Positions 33,747 to 45,354 of a stretch of DNA of 64,000 bases are shown in pieces. The notes beneath the pieces were generated by a model. That model searched no databases. It was not told the DNA's origin and worked only from the letters and a program-made list of their open reading frames with translations. The stretch is taken from positions 101,718 through 165,717 of the forward strand of contig JAUGWO010000226.1 in NCBI GenBank assembly GCA_049724395.1, in the 5' to 3' direction. The DNA comes from Spongospora subterranea f. sp. subterranea. Lineage: Eukaryota > Endomyxa: Phytomyxea > Phytomyxea > Plasmodiophorida. The first letter of the stretch is position 1. Every line of letters starts with the position of its first letter. A program made the position numbers and the translations under genes.

Positions 33747-34604
33747 GAGTAAATATCATGCATTTCATGAATTAGTTTTCTGAACTGAAATCTGTAACAC
33801 TTGACAATTAAGACATGAAGCCTCTACCTGGAATAAATTCCGAAACCTTCTAAAGAAACTGAGTAATGTTCATCTGGAGTAAAACCTCCGGCCATCAAAA
33901 TTTTGTGACACTTGTCTACCAGATTTTTTGGCAACAGATTCGATGTCTGAAAAATAGTGTCGGAGTGGAGACCCACAAGAATTCTCGCAGCGTGGTTTCG
34001 CTGTGACGATGAAATCAGATGAAGAATCTTTTCCAGTATGGTATTGACATCGTTAAGTGAACAACAAGTCAAGCACTGCTGGTGAACGAGTTTCCTTAAG
34101 CAAATATCAGCTAAAATATGTCATAATAACCATCTATATACCTATATTGGTAACCGTATGATTCAAAACAGGGTTGGGGATGGAGAAGACAGCACAATCC
34201 TCGTCTGAAGCGCACACAATCAAATATTCTGACAAAAACAAACTCGGCTTTGCTACTTTGAATATTTAAGCCGTCACTGTCGACGCCAAAACTTGATGAA
34301 CCGCTTGAGCAATCATCATCCATACTTGTCGAAGATGATTCTTTGGTAAGAACATTAAGGTGTTGTACGCAACGGCCGACAATTATGTTCACGTACGAAA
34401 TTACTTAGGATCAATGAAAGCTGCAATATTGGTCACATGCCTTTAACGGAGGGATGCCATCAGAGCTCAAAGCTGTAGCAAGGTGCACTCCACACATCGT
34501 AGAATCTGTGTTGAACGATAATCGTGCCATTACTGGAACACCATATCTATCGACAGATGCATTGGTCGCTATATTGCGAGCACTTTTAGTATACGGGGGT
34601 GATT
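33747..34604 (-). other. unassigned stretch between Ulp1 and MULE-like parts
   Basis: ORFs at 33824-34072 and 34111-34392 (minus) include serine-rich TSMDDDCSSGSSSFGVDSD and ILEKILHLISSSQRN, without a recognisable domain. They may be linker or accessory parts of the same transposon. On the plus strand, 34440-34600 reads an unplaced fragment starting NGGMPSELKAVAR. Confidence 0.35.
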
Positions 34605-35149
34605 TTAGATGAAAACCCTACTGATATCAAAATTGGACGCGTTTTGAACAGGTTCTTGTGAAACACATCGGTCCAATAAGAATGACTTGTACGAATCCGA
34701 TATTAACGATGATGTCGGAGTAACCGTCGGCTTATGGGGAGGCGCTTTATCCCTACCAGAACGACAATCCTGCAATTTCTGCAGCTGATTGTGCGACTCT
34801 TGCCGCAAGGTCCCCACGAAATGAGCCAACGTAGGATGAGCACTCGGAGAAAGGGAATTCAAAAAAGAATTGTAACGCTCCAACGGATTGTTCGTTCTAT
34901 TGGAAATCTCCTCCTGTTGAGCAATCTGACGCGAGGTGTTCCAATCGTTCGGGGAATACTTCTTGATCCATATTCTTTCAAATCGAAAAACTCCTCGAGT
35001 CTTGCCCCATCTTCAAAGTGTGAGACGTTTGACCGAATAAAATCAAAGCCCGTTGTTGTAATCTCGGAATGCGGAATGAGAGTCAGAACGTCTAAGACGC
35101 CAGGCCTCATCAGCCTGTTGAACGTTTCTGAGCTTACACCAATATTCAT
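34605..35149 (-). pseudogene. MULE-type transposase C-terminal region
   Basis: The minus strand reads FERIWIKKYSPNDWN, then EEISNRTNNPLERYNSFLN and SAHPTLAHFVGTLRQES. R-T-N-N-x-L-E-x-Y-x-x-x-L-N followed by P-H-P-x-L-x-x-F-x-x-x-x-x-x-E is the hallmark C-terminal block of MULE transposases found in many eukaryotes. The catalytic Asp/Glu blocks are not visible upstream, and the frame changes near 34890, so only a remnant remains. It lies on the same strand as the Ulp1 protease. Confidence 0.6.
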
Positions 35150-35389
35150 GAGTCGTCGACGAACGGCTTGTTTTCAATGGAAGAAGCATCCAGTGATGGG
35201 CGTTGCAAGATATATGCCTTGATTAACAGATACAGTGAGTAAAAAAATGGGCGAGAGGGAACAAGCTATGTACGTTTGATGGCAGCACATGCTCCCTGGA
35301 GATTTATCCGCCTCCACCGCGGCGTTGATTTGGCGCAAACAAAATTCATACAATCTTCGAGAATGTTGCCCGATTCTATCATTACAATG

Positions 35390-36060
35390 GTAAACAGTAT
35401 GTCCCGAAATTTTGAAGCTGTCCATAAAGCATTAGCTGCTCATCGATCTTGAAAACGCAAATCGACGCGCAAACGACTTGATGAACTTGGTACCCCGGTC
35501 AACTTCATTGTTGGAGATTTTGTTTTATTAGCTGTTCGTGATCGCAGTGCTCTGCCCAAGACAAAAAATCTCGTCAACTGGCAAGGCCCATTTCGTGTCG
35601 CCGCTCTATCTACTCCATGGACATATGTCATTGAATGTCTGGTTACAGGTCGCCTTCAGTCGGCACATGTTAACCGCTTAAGACTCGGCCCTGAAAGTTA
35701 CCGAGAAGCTCCCGAGACTCCGCCACCAGATCGCTCATAATAATTCCAGTACAGGATATGAATTTGATAAGTTTCTTGATAATCGGTTCAATTCGGACTC
35801 CCAGCAGTGGGAGCTTCTTGTCCGTTGGACTGGGTTCGAAGACTTAGATGACTCCTGGGAACCGCTCTTATCATTGTATCAAGATGCACGTTCTGCGGTT
35901 GCACAGTACATTGCCTCTTGCCCCGATGCAAGTCGTATTCCGATGTCAGCGTTTCTCCAGCTGTCATCAAGTGGAGAAGGTGGTGTGGCGCCGAACCCGG
36001 CTTCCAACCGCGTCACCTGAATACTGTAGGGGGTCTCGGACCCGTGATGTCTAGATAAAT
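35390..36060 (+). mobile_element. Ty3/gypsy chromovirus fragment (integrase C-terminus and chromodomain)
   Basis: This is a fossil fragment. Plus-strand reading gives an integrase tail (VGDFVLLAVRDRS, VNWQGPFRVAAL, AHVNRLRLGP) and then a chromodomain (WELLVRWTGFEDLDDSWEPL). It is broken, with about two breaks. A TGTAGGGGGTCTCGG motif from 36025 may be the start of its 3' LTR. Everything upstream of the integrase tail is absent. No age estimate is possible from one end. Confidence 0.65.
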
Positions 36061-39000
36061 ACTTGTTTTACCACCAGCTGTTGCTTGGTCTGGGTTGTTT
36101 TTACTGGTGCCGGCATCGTCCGTGTTTTAGGTGAAATCCGCTCACCCCGGAAAGGGCCATGGTAATGACAGTGTGATGACGCTCTGCTCTTTTGAGGAAG
36201 TCCGTAAAATAACATAATCGTATGTACAGTAGTACATCCTGTACCAGTATTTTCAGGAAGTGTATCTACAATGATATTCCGTAGGTACTGTACATACACT
36301 TCATGTAATTCAAGAAAGCGACAAGACACTCGTTTTCGGATGTTGAACGATTATATTTTTGTAAAAAACTGCCCTCTTTTTTGCACTATTTTTGCACTAT
36401 TCCAGATACGACATGACGTTTACACCGACGTACGATACCGTTGTATCCGATGTGCTCGAAATGCATAGAGAAAGTCCTCCATTTCCCTGTGCGTGGCGAC
36501 CCCTCCGGATAACAGTATTACGATCATTTGTTCTACAAGTGTCTCGACCGTTGAGGTCATTGTTGTGTGTGCCGCACATACACAATATAACTCTCCACAC
36601 ATTACACGCACCCTGCCAGACTGTCCCGCGCTTCAATGTTGATCCAGACGCCGCCGACATGCTTCAAAACCGCACCTGAATCGCTACAACAATCAAATTG
36701 TTGATATGAATAAGATCTTGCGCATTTAGGGCTTTATACTGTTTCGCGATGATCATTTGAAGCATTGGCCTAGACATCTGCATCGCTTTATCTAACACAT
36801 GGCGCACCAAAATTCTGGCGACACGTTGGTCAAGCGGTCTTTGGCGTCCCGAACGGGTTCCGCCATAATATCTGCCTGGACCGCTACAAGGAATTCTGAA
36901 CAATCAACGTTTGCCGCACACGGAGGGCATACCTTGTTGCACCTGCTTCTGTTTGCCAACGTCTCTTATGACCTTCGCTGTCCCCCCGCCCTCGCTCACG
37001 TTGGAGTTGTACGTGCAGATGATGATGCACGTACGGAACGCGCTGTGGATCGTCAACGGGGGCACCGTAGTAGATGATCGTTTATTCAGCATGCGAAAAT
37101 CTTCAATCAACCCGCATCAGCATGTTCCTAATGTATTCGTTATTCGCCGGGCACTGAAAACGATAATTATGTGTCTTTTGCGAATCGTACAGATATGTAC
37201 CATACTTTGAGCGGGTACAGATGGCGCAACATCATTTATTCAAGTTGAATATATACGATGCCTAACAAAAAGTTTTCGACAGTCATTATACTGGCTGCTG
37301 GTAATAATTCGGCACGCTTGTCATCCCTCTACCATCTGTCTTTATTCGTTTTCCCTCCTCCGCCATAACGGATCGAAATCTCAGCGCGGTATCTGGCGGA
37401 TTCAGATAGTCATCCGAACGAGGATGTTCTCTTGGAATATCCATGCCTAGGCGCCATCGTGGTCATCGTCCGGTCCTGATCCGACCGCTTCAACCCCACA
37501 TGGATGAAGTGCTGCTTCAGAGTTGTTAACACCCCCAGCATGCCTGGGTCGACTTCGACGAGCGTCCTTTGTCGTCATCTGCAGCCAGAAACGCGCAGCT
37601 CAGGATTGGTTTTCAAAACCTAACAAGTGCCCACAGAAAATACTTCCGTAATAGCCGATTTTCACATGAACATCGTGTCCAGCGATGACAGCGATATACC
37701 TTCAACGGCAGATCGCACCATCGGTACTGGATGTCTCGATCAGTGTATACCAACATTGTTTCACAACCACAACGATCGGTTCGGAGAATACCTCATCCAG
37801 TTTCCAGCACCAATGCGGTCATCATGAAACGGGCGACGGCAAGCTTCATTGTCTGAGTGAACCCGTTGTTGCTGATCGATGTCTTTGCACATAATGCACC
37901 GCTGTATTGATCACCAACGGGAAACGTCCTTCATAATCTGATTTACTGGAGTTAATGGCCATCCGTTATGGACGACGTGTAAATAACCTTATCGACTACC
38001 GCAATCCGCCTCTTGTACTGATCATTTGAAATGAGCGCGCATCGTTCTGTGGCCGGCCTTCAGGTTTGCGGGTGGCAAGCGTGTTTCTTGTGTTGGGACT
38101 CCATGTCTGTGCCCAACCTGAACCTCAGCAAGCGCAGTAGCGATTTCAGAGATCTAGATCCTGAAACTTTCCATACACACCGATGATTGCAGTTTTTGTC
38201 AAGTTTCTCTTCAGTCCAAGCTGGTCCAGTCAGCGTATTCGTTCTGCACGGCGTCTTGTCCAGGGATCAAGTTGCATAGAAGGCAACCAGCGCCGACCAT
38301 GATATGAATCACACCGACCACCGTGATTGTACTGTGTGGGTATTCGACTACTTTTCCGAAGTTCCAGGTCCTCCCCATTTATGACAGGATTGTCATGAAC
38401 TTAATAATTTCTCACCCGCGGGATCGATAACGGCTTTTTGATTCGGGCGACGAATCTCATCAATCCTGAGTTTTTCGCATCTACTTTTGGGACGTTTTCG
38501 CCGACGAAATGGACGAGACCAAAGTCCATACTGAGTTATCGATGACGGATCTTCCCACAAAAGCGGAAGCGCAAGATTCAAGTTTTCAATTGATGGGATA
38601 GAATCCGTTATCGAACAGGGGTTTTTCAGTTCGGAGCCCATCCAGAAACAGAGCAGGATATTGGAAATGCTGTCATTCGTACCAGAACGTGGAAGGCAAC
38701 AACAAGGGCAGAAGCACTACTGGAAGCCATCCGATCCAACACAAGCCAGCAATCATGCTCAATATGGATCATAGACAGCCCAACCGCCAGGATCAGTCAA
38801 CAGAAGGAATCCTTTTACCAAATGTCTTGCCGATCGCGTCAAACGCGCCGTATCGAACAAAGACAAACATCAGTCGCTGAGCGTGAACTTCTTCTGTTTT
38901 GTCTGTAAGGAGGTTACGAATGATGAATATGTGAGAGTTACCACATAAAACACATGGGCTGTGCTGAAAACCATTCCTTGGCTTTATTCGAAATCCAATT

Positions 39001-39932
39001 GGTATAATTTTGCCGACAAGCAGCTCTGAATTTAGTCACAAAGGCAAATGTTTCATGAAGAGATAGGTAGATTAACGGTAAAACTGTTCTTTTTCACACT
39101 TTAAAAGCGTTGTACATGTGATAAGCAAATCATCAGTAGATCGATCAAGTTCCGAAAGTTGTCGATTTTCTGGTACAGAGTGGCTTGAAACCAGTGTATA
39201 TCTCGCTTTCGCCAACAGCAGGAACAATGAGGAGGAAATATGTGCAGGTATGGAGTTATTCAGACTGGCGTTAATGAAAATTATCTTTCAAATACAACGT
39301 TCAAATTTAAAGAATTACGGAGATCGAAAAGAGCAATTGAAATTGGAATGCATATCGGGGCGATTCAAGGCGTTCGTTAAGGCAACCAACATTACTGGCT
39401 ATTCAGAGACAGCTAAAAAAGAACAAAGACTTTCCGGGCCCGATTTTTGCTATACATCATATTCTGGCACCTGATTTTTTAGGGTAAGGTCATGTGTTTC
39501 TGGAAAAGATTTCTCGCGATATATGCTGTGATCGCATCATTGCACGTTTCTGGAGATCAGAAAACTCTTATGAGCGTTGCTGATTTGCTTATTGGCTTGA
39601 TACCGTTTTATTAGATTTGGGCAAAGGTTCTGGTGTAATCCAATGGCCGTTTTCCTGTCCCATAGGAGCGTGTGAGTGCCGTGATAGGTACTGTACAGTT
39701 AACTGTACAACATTTACAGTCAAATTGAGTGTGCGACTGTGCGTGGTGTACATAGTGGAAGCGGAACCCCCACTTGGCGCTACATGTACTGGATTGGGCA
39801 ATAATTTTGATCATGATGAGCAGGTAATTAGGCGGTGCCTATTGTGCATATGGAAAATGAGGATAACGCCTGTAATGGCAACACTGCATCCAACATATTT
39901 GTCGCTAATTCGGTGGCCTAGGGACGACCCTA
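36061..39932. other. 3.9-kb region with no recognised gene
   Basis: Both strands carry scattered 60-118-codon ORFs. The most protein-like is minus 36664-36903 (SGRQRPLDQRVARILVRHVL, then MSRPMLQMIIAKQYKALNA), and there is a plus-strand ORF at 39118-39474. None matches a family I know. Some may be exons of unidentified genes. No RNA gene or tandem repeat was seen. Confidence 0.4.
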
Positions 39933-41690
39933 ATGCAGCGGCCTGGCTTAACCAAGGACCGGTTGCAAGAGGCACCAAGCAATGGCAAAGAAGACGACGG
40001 GCGTACATCCTATGTCACCAAGGCAAACGATCGTCCAGAGACTTTGCAATATCCCCATGCCCAGTCTAATTCCTATATCCGGACAGAGGCCGGCGGTCTA
40101 GGGCGCTCATTGATATCGCCATTGTCAGCCCGACCAGGTAATTCCCTTCTCAGGCATGCCCACATTGGGCTTGATACTTGGCGTGCAGATAACCAGCAGG
40201 TTGTACCAGGTATGCGACAAGACCTTCACCGCTCACCGCCATCGACTAAGCGCCAGAGACATGACCCTGCCGACCATGATATCGCCTTTACTCTCCATCA
40301 TAATAGTATGAACCAGTGATCTAATGGCATCTGTTCATCTCATATGTCATCTGATCAGGCTCATCAAATGCAACTATTATCCCTGTAGCTGATGGGGATA
40401 TTCATGATCTTGATGTCAGAGATGATGAAGATGGCGACGGTGACGACGATGATGACGATGATGGCATTGATCGTAGCTCTGCCCCAATTATGCAGGTTGT
40501 TGCTAAACCTTTCATATCCTGATGATCCTTCAATAATATTTTGTTAGGAATCCGGCGTCAAGCTGGAGTCGTCTAGTTCCAATTCAGCGTCAGCTCTTTG
40601 TGCCAACGACAATGATGCGTTATGCAGTTTACTCTTGAAATCTGTCAATGCCAGCGGTTGGTCTTTTCATGCAGCGTGTTATGTAAAAACCACTGTAAAA
40701 CAGGTTAGTCATCATTATTCCTTTCTGAATGCGTCGAGTTCCATAGCCATGATCAGGTTATTGACGCTTTACGGAAGAATCATTTTTTTCGCCCCTCAAT
40801 ATCAACTGCCTCGTCGTTTCGCAATCAGGTAGATTACTGTTGATATAGTTTTTGATAATCGCGAACCACATAACGATGTTGTCGATCAGGGATATTATAC
40901 TCAATGGATTACAGTTGGTGTCACAGCCTGGATCTCGGTATTAGGCCCATCAAGACAATACGCCGAGTTCTCCAATTTTACTGACTTATTCTCGGTATGG
41001 TTTGAATGGAAAGCATTATCGGAAATACCGTTGGCTGATCAACTTCATCATTGTGCAGGTATTACAAGGGTCTGGCTCATCTGAGACCTCATGGGGTCTT
41101 GATATTCATGTTTTAAAGATGCTGTTTTGGTTATCTGGGGCAGGTTGGTTTGATTTTTGTTCAGGCAACAATTTTTTCCACTGATTTTTTTATCGGCAGG
41201 GTTCACAGTTCATGACCGCACTGAATCATATTCATCTCGCTTGGTCCTTGCCGAGTTCTGCTTGCTCCTACTATGGCTAGGCCCGGCTAATCTGGCCAAC
41301 ATCGTCCCGGCGTCTGATGCCATACAGATGATCTATAATTGGTTGATCGCTTCCAAAGAGCGGTACGCGTTGCCATTTGCCCCTTTGTTTTTAGTTCAGT
41401 TGGTGACCGACCTTTCATCAGGGTTCACTTATTTCAAGGTCTGTGCTCTCGACAATCAGCTATTAGCACGCTGCGCTTCAGCACATTTCATTGTGTTTAT
41501 CACCTTAACGAGGGCCGCATGGAATGTGGCAGAGAGTTCCCTGCCGACTATAGGATCGAGTTCTTTTGCCGCAACTTGGTTTGCACCAGCGCCGTTAGCA
41601 GTACAGGTCAGGGAATTTGTTGTTTGCATCACAAGCTCTAATGCGTTGCGATGTTTGCACAGGCGCGCCTCTGGCTGCCGATAAGTCTGG
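39933..41690 (+). CDS. unidentified multi-exon gene with an acidic segment
   Basis: Exons 39933-40305, 40359-40495 and 40548-40703 join in frame across 52-53-bp GT-AG introns, the spacing typical of this genome. They give a polar, probably disordered N-terminus, an Asp-rich stretch (DDEDGDGDDDDDDDGID) and then ALCSLLLKSVNASGWSFHAA. Further plus-strand candidates follow: SWGLDIHVLKMLFWLSG near 41090 and a hydrophobic helical block near 41240-41440 (LVLAEFCLLLLWLGPANLAN). I could not chain these without a phase conflict near 40830. I do not recognise the family. The helical, non-repetitive C-terminal part would suit a scaffold subunit, but that is a guess. Confidence 0.45.
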
Positions 41691-42600
41691 AGCAGCATTT
41701 CGTCATGATCTGATGATTGATATCACGCGTCTTAACGAGCTCCAGTCGTCTATTCCTGTGTCCATAACAGAAAAGTAACTTTGTCATAAAACATAATTAT
41801 TTTCATCTCTACAGCAAAAGCAGGTTCTGAATGTGTTCTCTCTCTTCTGTGCGGCATATGCCACAATTTCTTTAATTAAAAAAAAAGACGGTTTGCCATT
41901 TTGATTTATCGTCGTACCATTAGTTGCCTCGGCGACAGATGCATAAGTATAGCTGCGATAAATCTGCTCGCCGTCGAAGTATGACCAGGTGCCAAACTAT
42001 ATTTTGCAGGTCATCCTTCGAGTTTGTAAGAGTCGCAGGCGAATTTTCCGATTCAATTCAAGCTTCGTGTTCTCACCCATGTTTTTAATCTGATTTTCGC
42101 AAGATTTGTAATGCTTTGATTACCGAGCTAATATCATATTGCTGGTTTCAACAAATATAATTCCTGGTTCGAGTGCGGCTGAATGTGTCGCCGGGGGTAA
42201 ATCAGTTGAACATTGTGTGCTAATGTCAAGATGATCGGAATCCTGAAGCATGAGTTTTTTATCAAGCAAAGCTAAACCCCGAAAACGAAAATAACCACTC
42301 AGCTTTCACTATTGAACTGACAGAGGTGGCCAACGATATAAGGAAAAGATGTAAACTGGTACGAGAAATGAGAAAAAATCGGATACCATACAAGAACATA
42401 TCAACAAATAGGTCGTCGATTTATAGAAGCGAAACCAAACTATCACCTACCCGGATTGGCAGGTGAAATAAACAAGAGGACATTGCGACCCATTAAAACA
42501 GCATATAAGGACTATATGAGAACATATACAGGATTTTTCAATAAACACCAATCCCTATATTAGATGCAATATCAGGATTCCCACTATTGAGAGGTAAATC
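41691..42600. other. nothing recognised
   Basis: No ORF with family signal, RNA gene or repeat is visible. The sequence becomes A-rich on the plus strand toward the LINE remnant. Confidence 0.4.
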
Positions 42601-43345
42601 ATCACTGAAACAACAATGACAGTACTCGCTGCTCAGGCCAATGGGACATTATTGGGCAGAGAATACACTGAATAGACTGGAGAAGGAGATAGATGGACAC
42701 CACTTGGAGAAGTAGAAAACACTGAGAGAAAGAGTACCAAAGGGATATGCGACCATCCATGCGAGAACAGAGACATCGCTCACAAAAGGAACAAAAACCC
42801 CGAAAATGAGGCAGAGGAGATTGAATCAACAGTGAAATTAGGACCGAAAGTGACATCCTCATATGAATGTGAAATTATCGCACTGAACACATTGGATTGG
42901 ATATTTCGATTGATCAAGACAACGAGACACAAATATACATATTATGACAGATTCCCTGTAATGGATGAACCAGCTAAAATCACTACAGACAAAGACAAGA
43001 AGAGTTAACGCCGTCGTTGCCGAATGTGCTACAAAACTGGCAGAGCTAACCAACGAGAATCAAGTAAATATACACTGTATTCCTAGCCATGTACCAGATA
43101 TTGATAAGAACCACCAGATTCAAACGCCAAAAACAATCAACATAGGACGGAGCGAAGAGATTGATGAAATCGCTAAACAAGCAACAGAAACAGGAGATGA
43201 CATAGATCATGATCCATTCTTGTCGTCATTTAAACTACAATTGAAAAAGATTGAAACCCAAAAGCGAGACCAATATATTGGACGAAAGGTAAAAGCAAGT
43301 CGATTCGCTCCTAAATTGAGCTCGAACAAGACATGTTGTGCCTGA
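42601..43345 (+). mobile_element. LINE RNase H domain remnant
   Basis: The plus strand reads VTSSYECEIIALNT, then an ORF at 42965-43345 with QTKTRRVNAVVAECATKL, VNIHCIPSHV and SEEIDEIAKQA. This order (E-x-x-A-L ... H-x-I-P-x-H-V ... E-x-x-D-x-x-A-K-x-A) is the RNase H domain at the C-terminus of non-LTR retrotransposon pol proteins. The domain start is in another frame, so the copy is decayed. A basic tail ends at 43345. No poly-A tail or target duplication was located. Confidence 0.55.
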
Positions 43346-43650
43346 CAACATCTGAAGAAATCTGATAATGGCAGTGAGTGACTTATGCGAACACTGTAAT
43401 CAACATATAGAGACTGTAGAGCCCCAACTACTACCGGTGCTTACTTTTAATTCGTGCACTTGAAGTTCGCGACAATACCACTGGCATAATCGTGCACTTT
43501 TGAGCACTTTTCGCACAAGTTAATAGAAAGGAGCGTGGTATGGAAATCGGCTCCTTTAATTGCATCAATAACCTGCTGTGAGTTCTCTAGTACGTAGCTG
43601 CAGTGGTATTCTGAACGGAGAAGAACATGCAGGAAAATGCTGATTGGGGG

Positions 43651-43807
43651 CCGTTATTTAGGGGCCGCACGTACGCGATCGCCATCACCAGCGCTGCCAC
43701 CAGCCGATGATGACACGGAATGTCAACCTCTAAAGAGTTCCGTGTCAGCATCGGCTGGTGGCAGCGCTGGTGATAGCAATCGCGTTTGTGCGACCGCTAA
43801 ACAACGG
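43651..43807. repeat. hairpin: 70-bp inverted repeat with a 17-bp loop
   Basis: Arms 43651-43720 and 43738-43807 are reverse complements with about 9 mismatches. The inner 40 bp (CACCAGCGCTGCCACCAGCC and neighbours) is almost perfect. The loop is TGTCAACCTCTAAAGAG. It could be a tiny fold-back element or encode a structured RNA. It lies just upstream of the Crypton fragment. Confidence 0.88.
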
Positions 43808-43969
43808 TTTTAACAGAATCGCTGATTGCCCCATTACCATCCCTACCTACATGGGAAATTTAGTGACCTCGCCACTGCATGGCCATTTGAAAGGGCATTC
43901 GAAGTCTGGTACTGTACTCTGTGTGTATGAAACCCTTGAAAGTACTGTACTTCGTGATAATTCGTGATT

Positions 43970-44506
43970 GGTTTCGTCCTGTGCCCCAATGGGTTTTGGG
44001 TGATTCCAACCTCGCACGGCCACTGTTCTGGACCAGACCGCTGAGCAACGTATAGCGAAGGCCCTCATCACAAACGTCGTTTTGGAAGGTGGACTAATCA
44101 GGCGATTGAAAGCTGTTACCTGACTTTTCTGCCTGGAGAAGCCACTAGAACTCTGGCTGGATTTTCTCCGGCGCAAAGAAACTTTTATCTCCAGCGTGCC
44201 GCAATGGATCCTCCTGAAGCACTGAAACTGATGCTCTTTCCTATGGTTGAGACTTGTAGAGAGAGTGGTCTGGGTGGAGGTTTAGCAGTCAGGGATTTGG
44301 AAAAGAGATGGGTACCGAAATGGTGCCACGGTTGCGAGAGGTTCTTTAGTCGGCGGAGAACGGTGATTGATGCAATTATTGATAAGGCGCGGTCATTTGG
44401 TAGTGGTGTGACGCCAGAAAACTGTCTTGTCGCTGCTGAAATTCTGGAAGATGGTCGAAAAACCGATGGGAAATCGCTTGATTGTCTATCCAACAATAGT
44501 CCTTAA
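43970..44506 (+). pseudogene. Crypton/Ndc10-GCR1_C-type protein, C-terminal fragment
   Basis: The plus strand reads CYLTFLPGEATRTLAGFSP, FYLQRAAMDPPEALKLMLFP and GLGGGLAVRDLEKRW ... CERFFSRRRTVIDAI. The first part matches the conserved end of the Ndc10/Crypton core, and the second is a GCR1_C DNA-binding domain (G-x-x-x-V-R-x-L-E-x-R-W ... F-x-x-R-R-x-x-I-x-x-I). The ORF from 44204 is open to 44506. Upstream sequence is frame-broken. It is the same family as the N-terminal fragment at 5789-6230 but not contiguous with it. Confidence 0.6.
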
Positions 44507-45354
44507 GCAATAATAAACGGAGTTTTTACTTTCTCCATCTGTTGGTTTCTTCACCTTCGAGTTGAGACTCAAACTACCCAGAAAACCGCGAAAGAGTGTT
44601 GATGCGACGTTCCATTGTTTGTTCTTCAATCTTCGACCAAATCTGCTGCGCGTGAACGTTATTTCAAATTGCAGAGGTTACCATCGGTATTGGAGCGGAT
44701 TCAATTTTTTTTCCATACACTTTCAATTGATTCTTTCAGATCAATCATGTTGATCAAAGAAGGCGCTTAGTAGAACATTTTCATTGTTTTTATTTTACAA
44801 TGGTTACACCTTGTCAACGCTTATTAGATAACTACAGAATATCTAGACTCCTTGCTTTGGAGATTTCACTAAAACACGGATAAAACAGATGAACAATAAT
44901 AAACACCATCCGTACATTTCTGCTCGAGATCCCCAATACACAACTTTCTTGGTTGGGGCTCCAGGTATTGCAATAATTTCAAAAGCCTATGTATGCGCAA
45001 TCAGGAGACCATCCCCTGAAAATACGTATCCTAACTGGTCTGTCTTCCGGAGCTCCCTGAATAGATAATCAAAAAATTAAAAAGGAAAATGAATAAGATA
45101 ACAGTTGTTGACTCTGTTCAAAATTATACATAATCTTACTTCTTAGATGATCGGATCAATTGTATCAGGTGCAATAATGGCACTTTCAGGTGCGTGGCGT
45201 TTAGGCAGCAGCGGAGCGCTGATGGGCATCAACTGCTCTTTGTCGTCGACGACAACGATACTAACATTTATCGAGTCAATTTCCAAATGAATTAAGAAGC
45301 GTGATCTGTCAGGAGGTGTTCCTGATGGCCGCCCCGGCCACTGAGCAGCCGACT
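44507..45354. other. nothing firmly recognised
   Basis: A minus-strand ORF at 45143-45400 ends KRHAPESAIIAPDTIDPII and runs into the minisatellite. It could be the 3' end of a gene, but no domain is visible. The rest is AT-rich without repeats. Confidence 0.4.
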
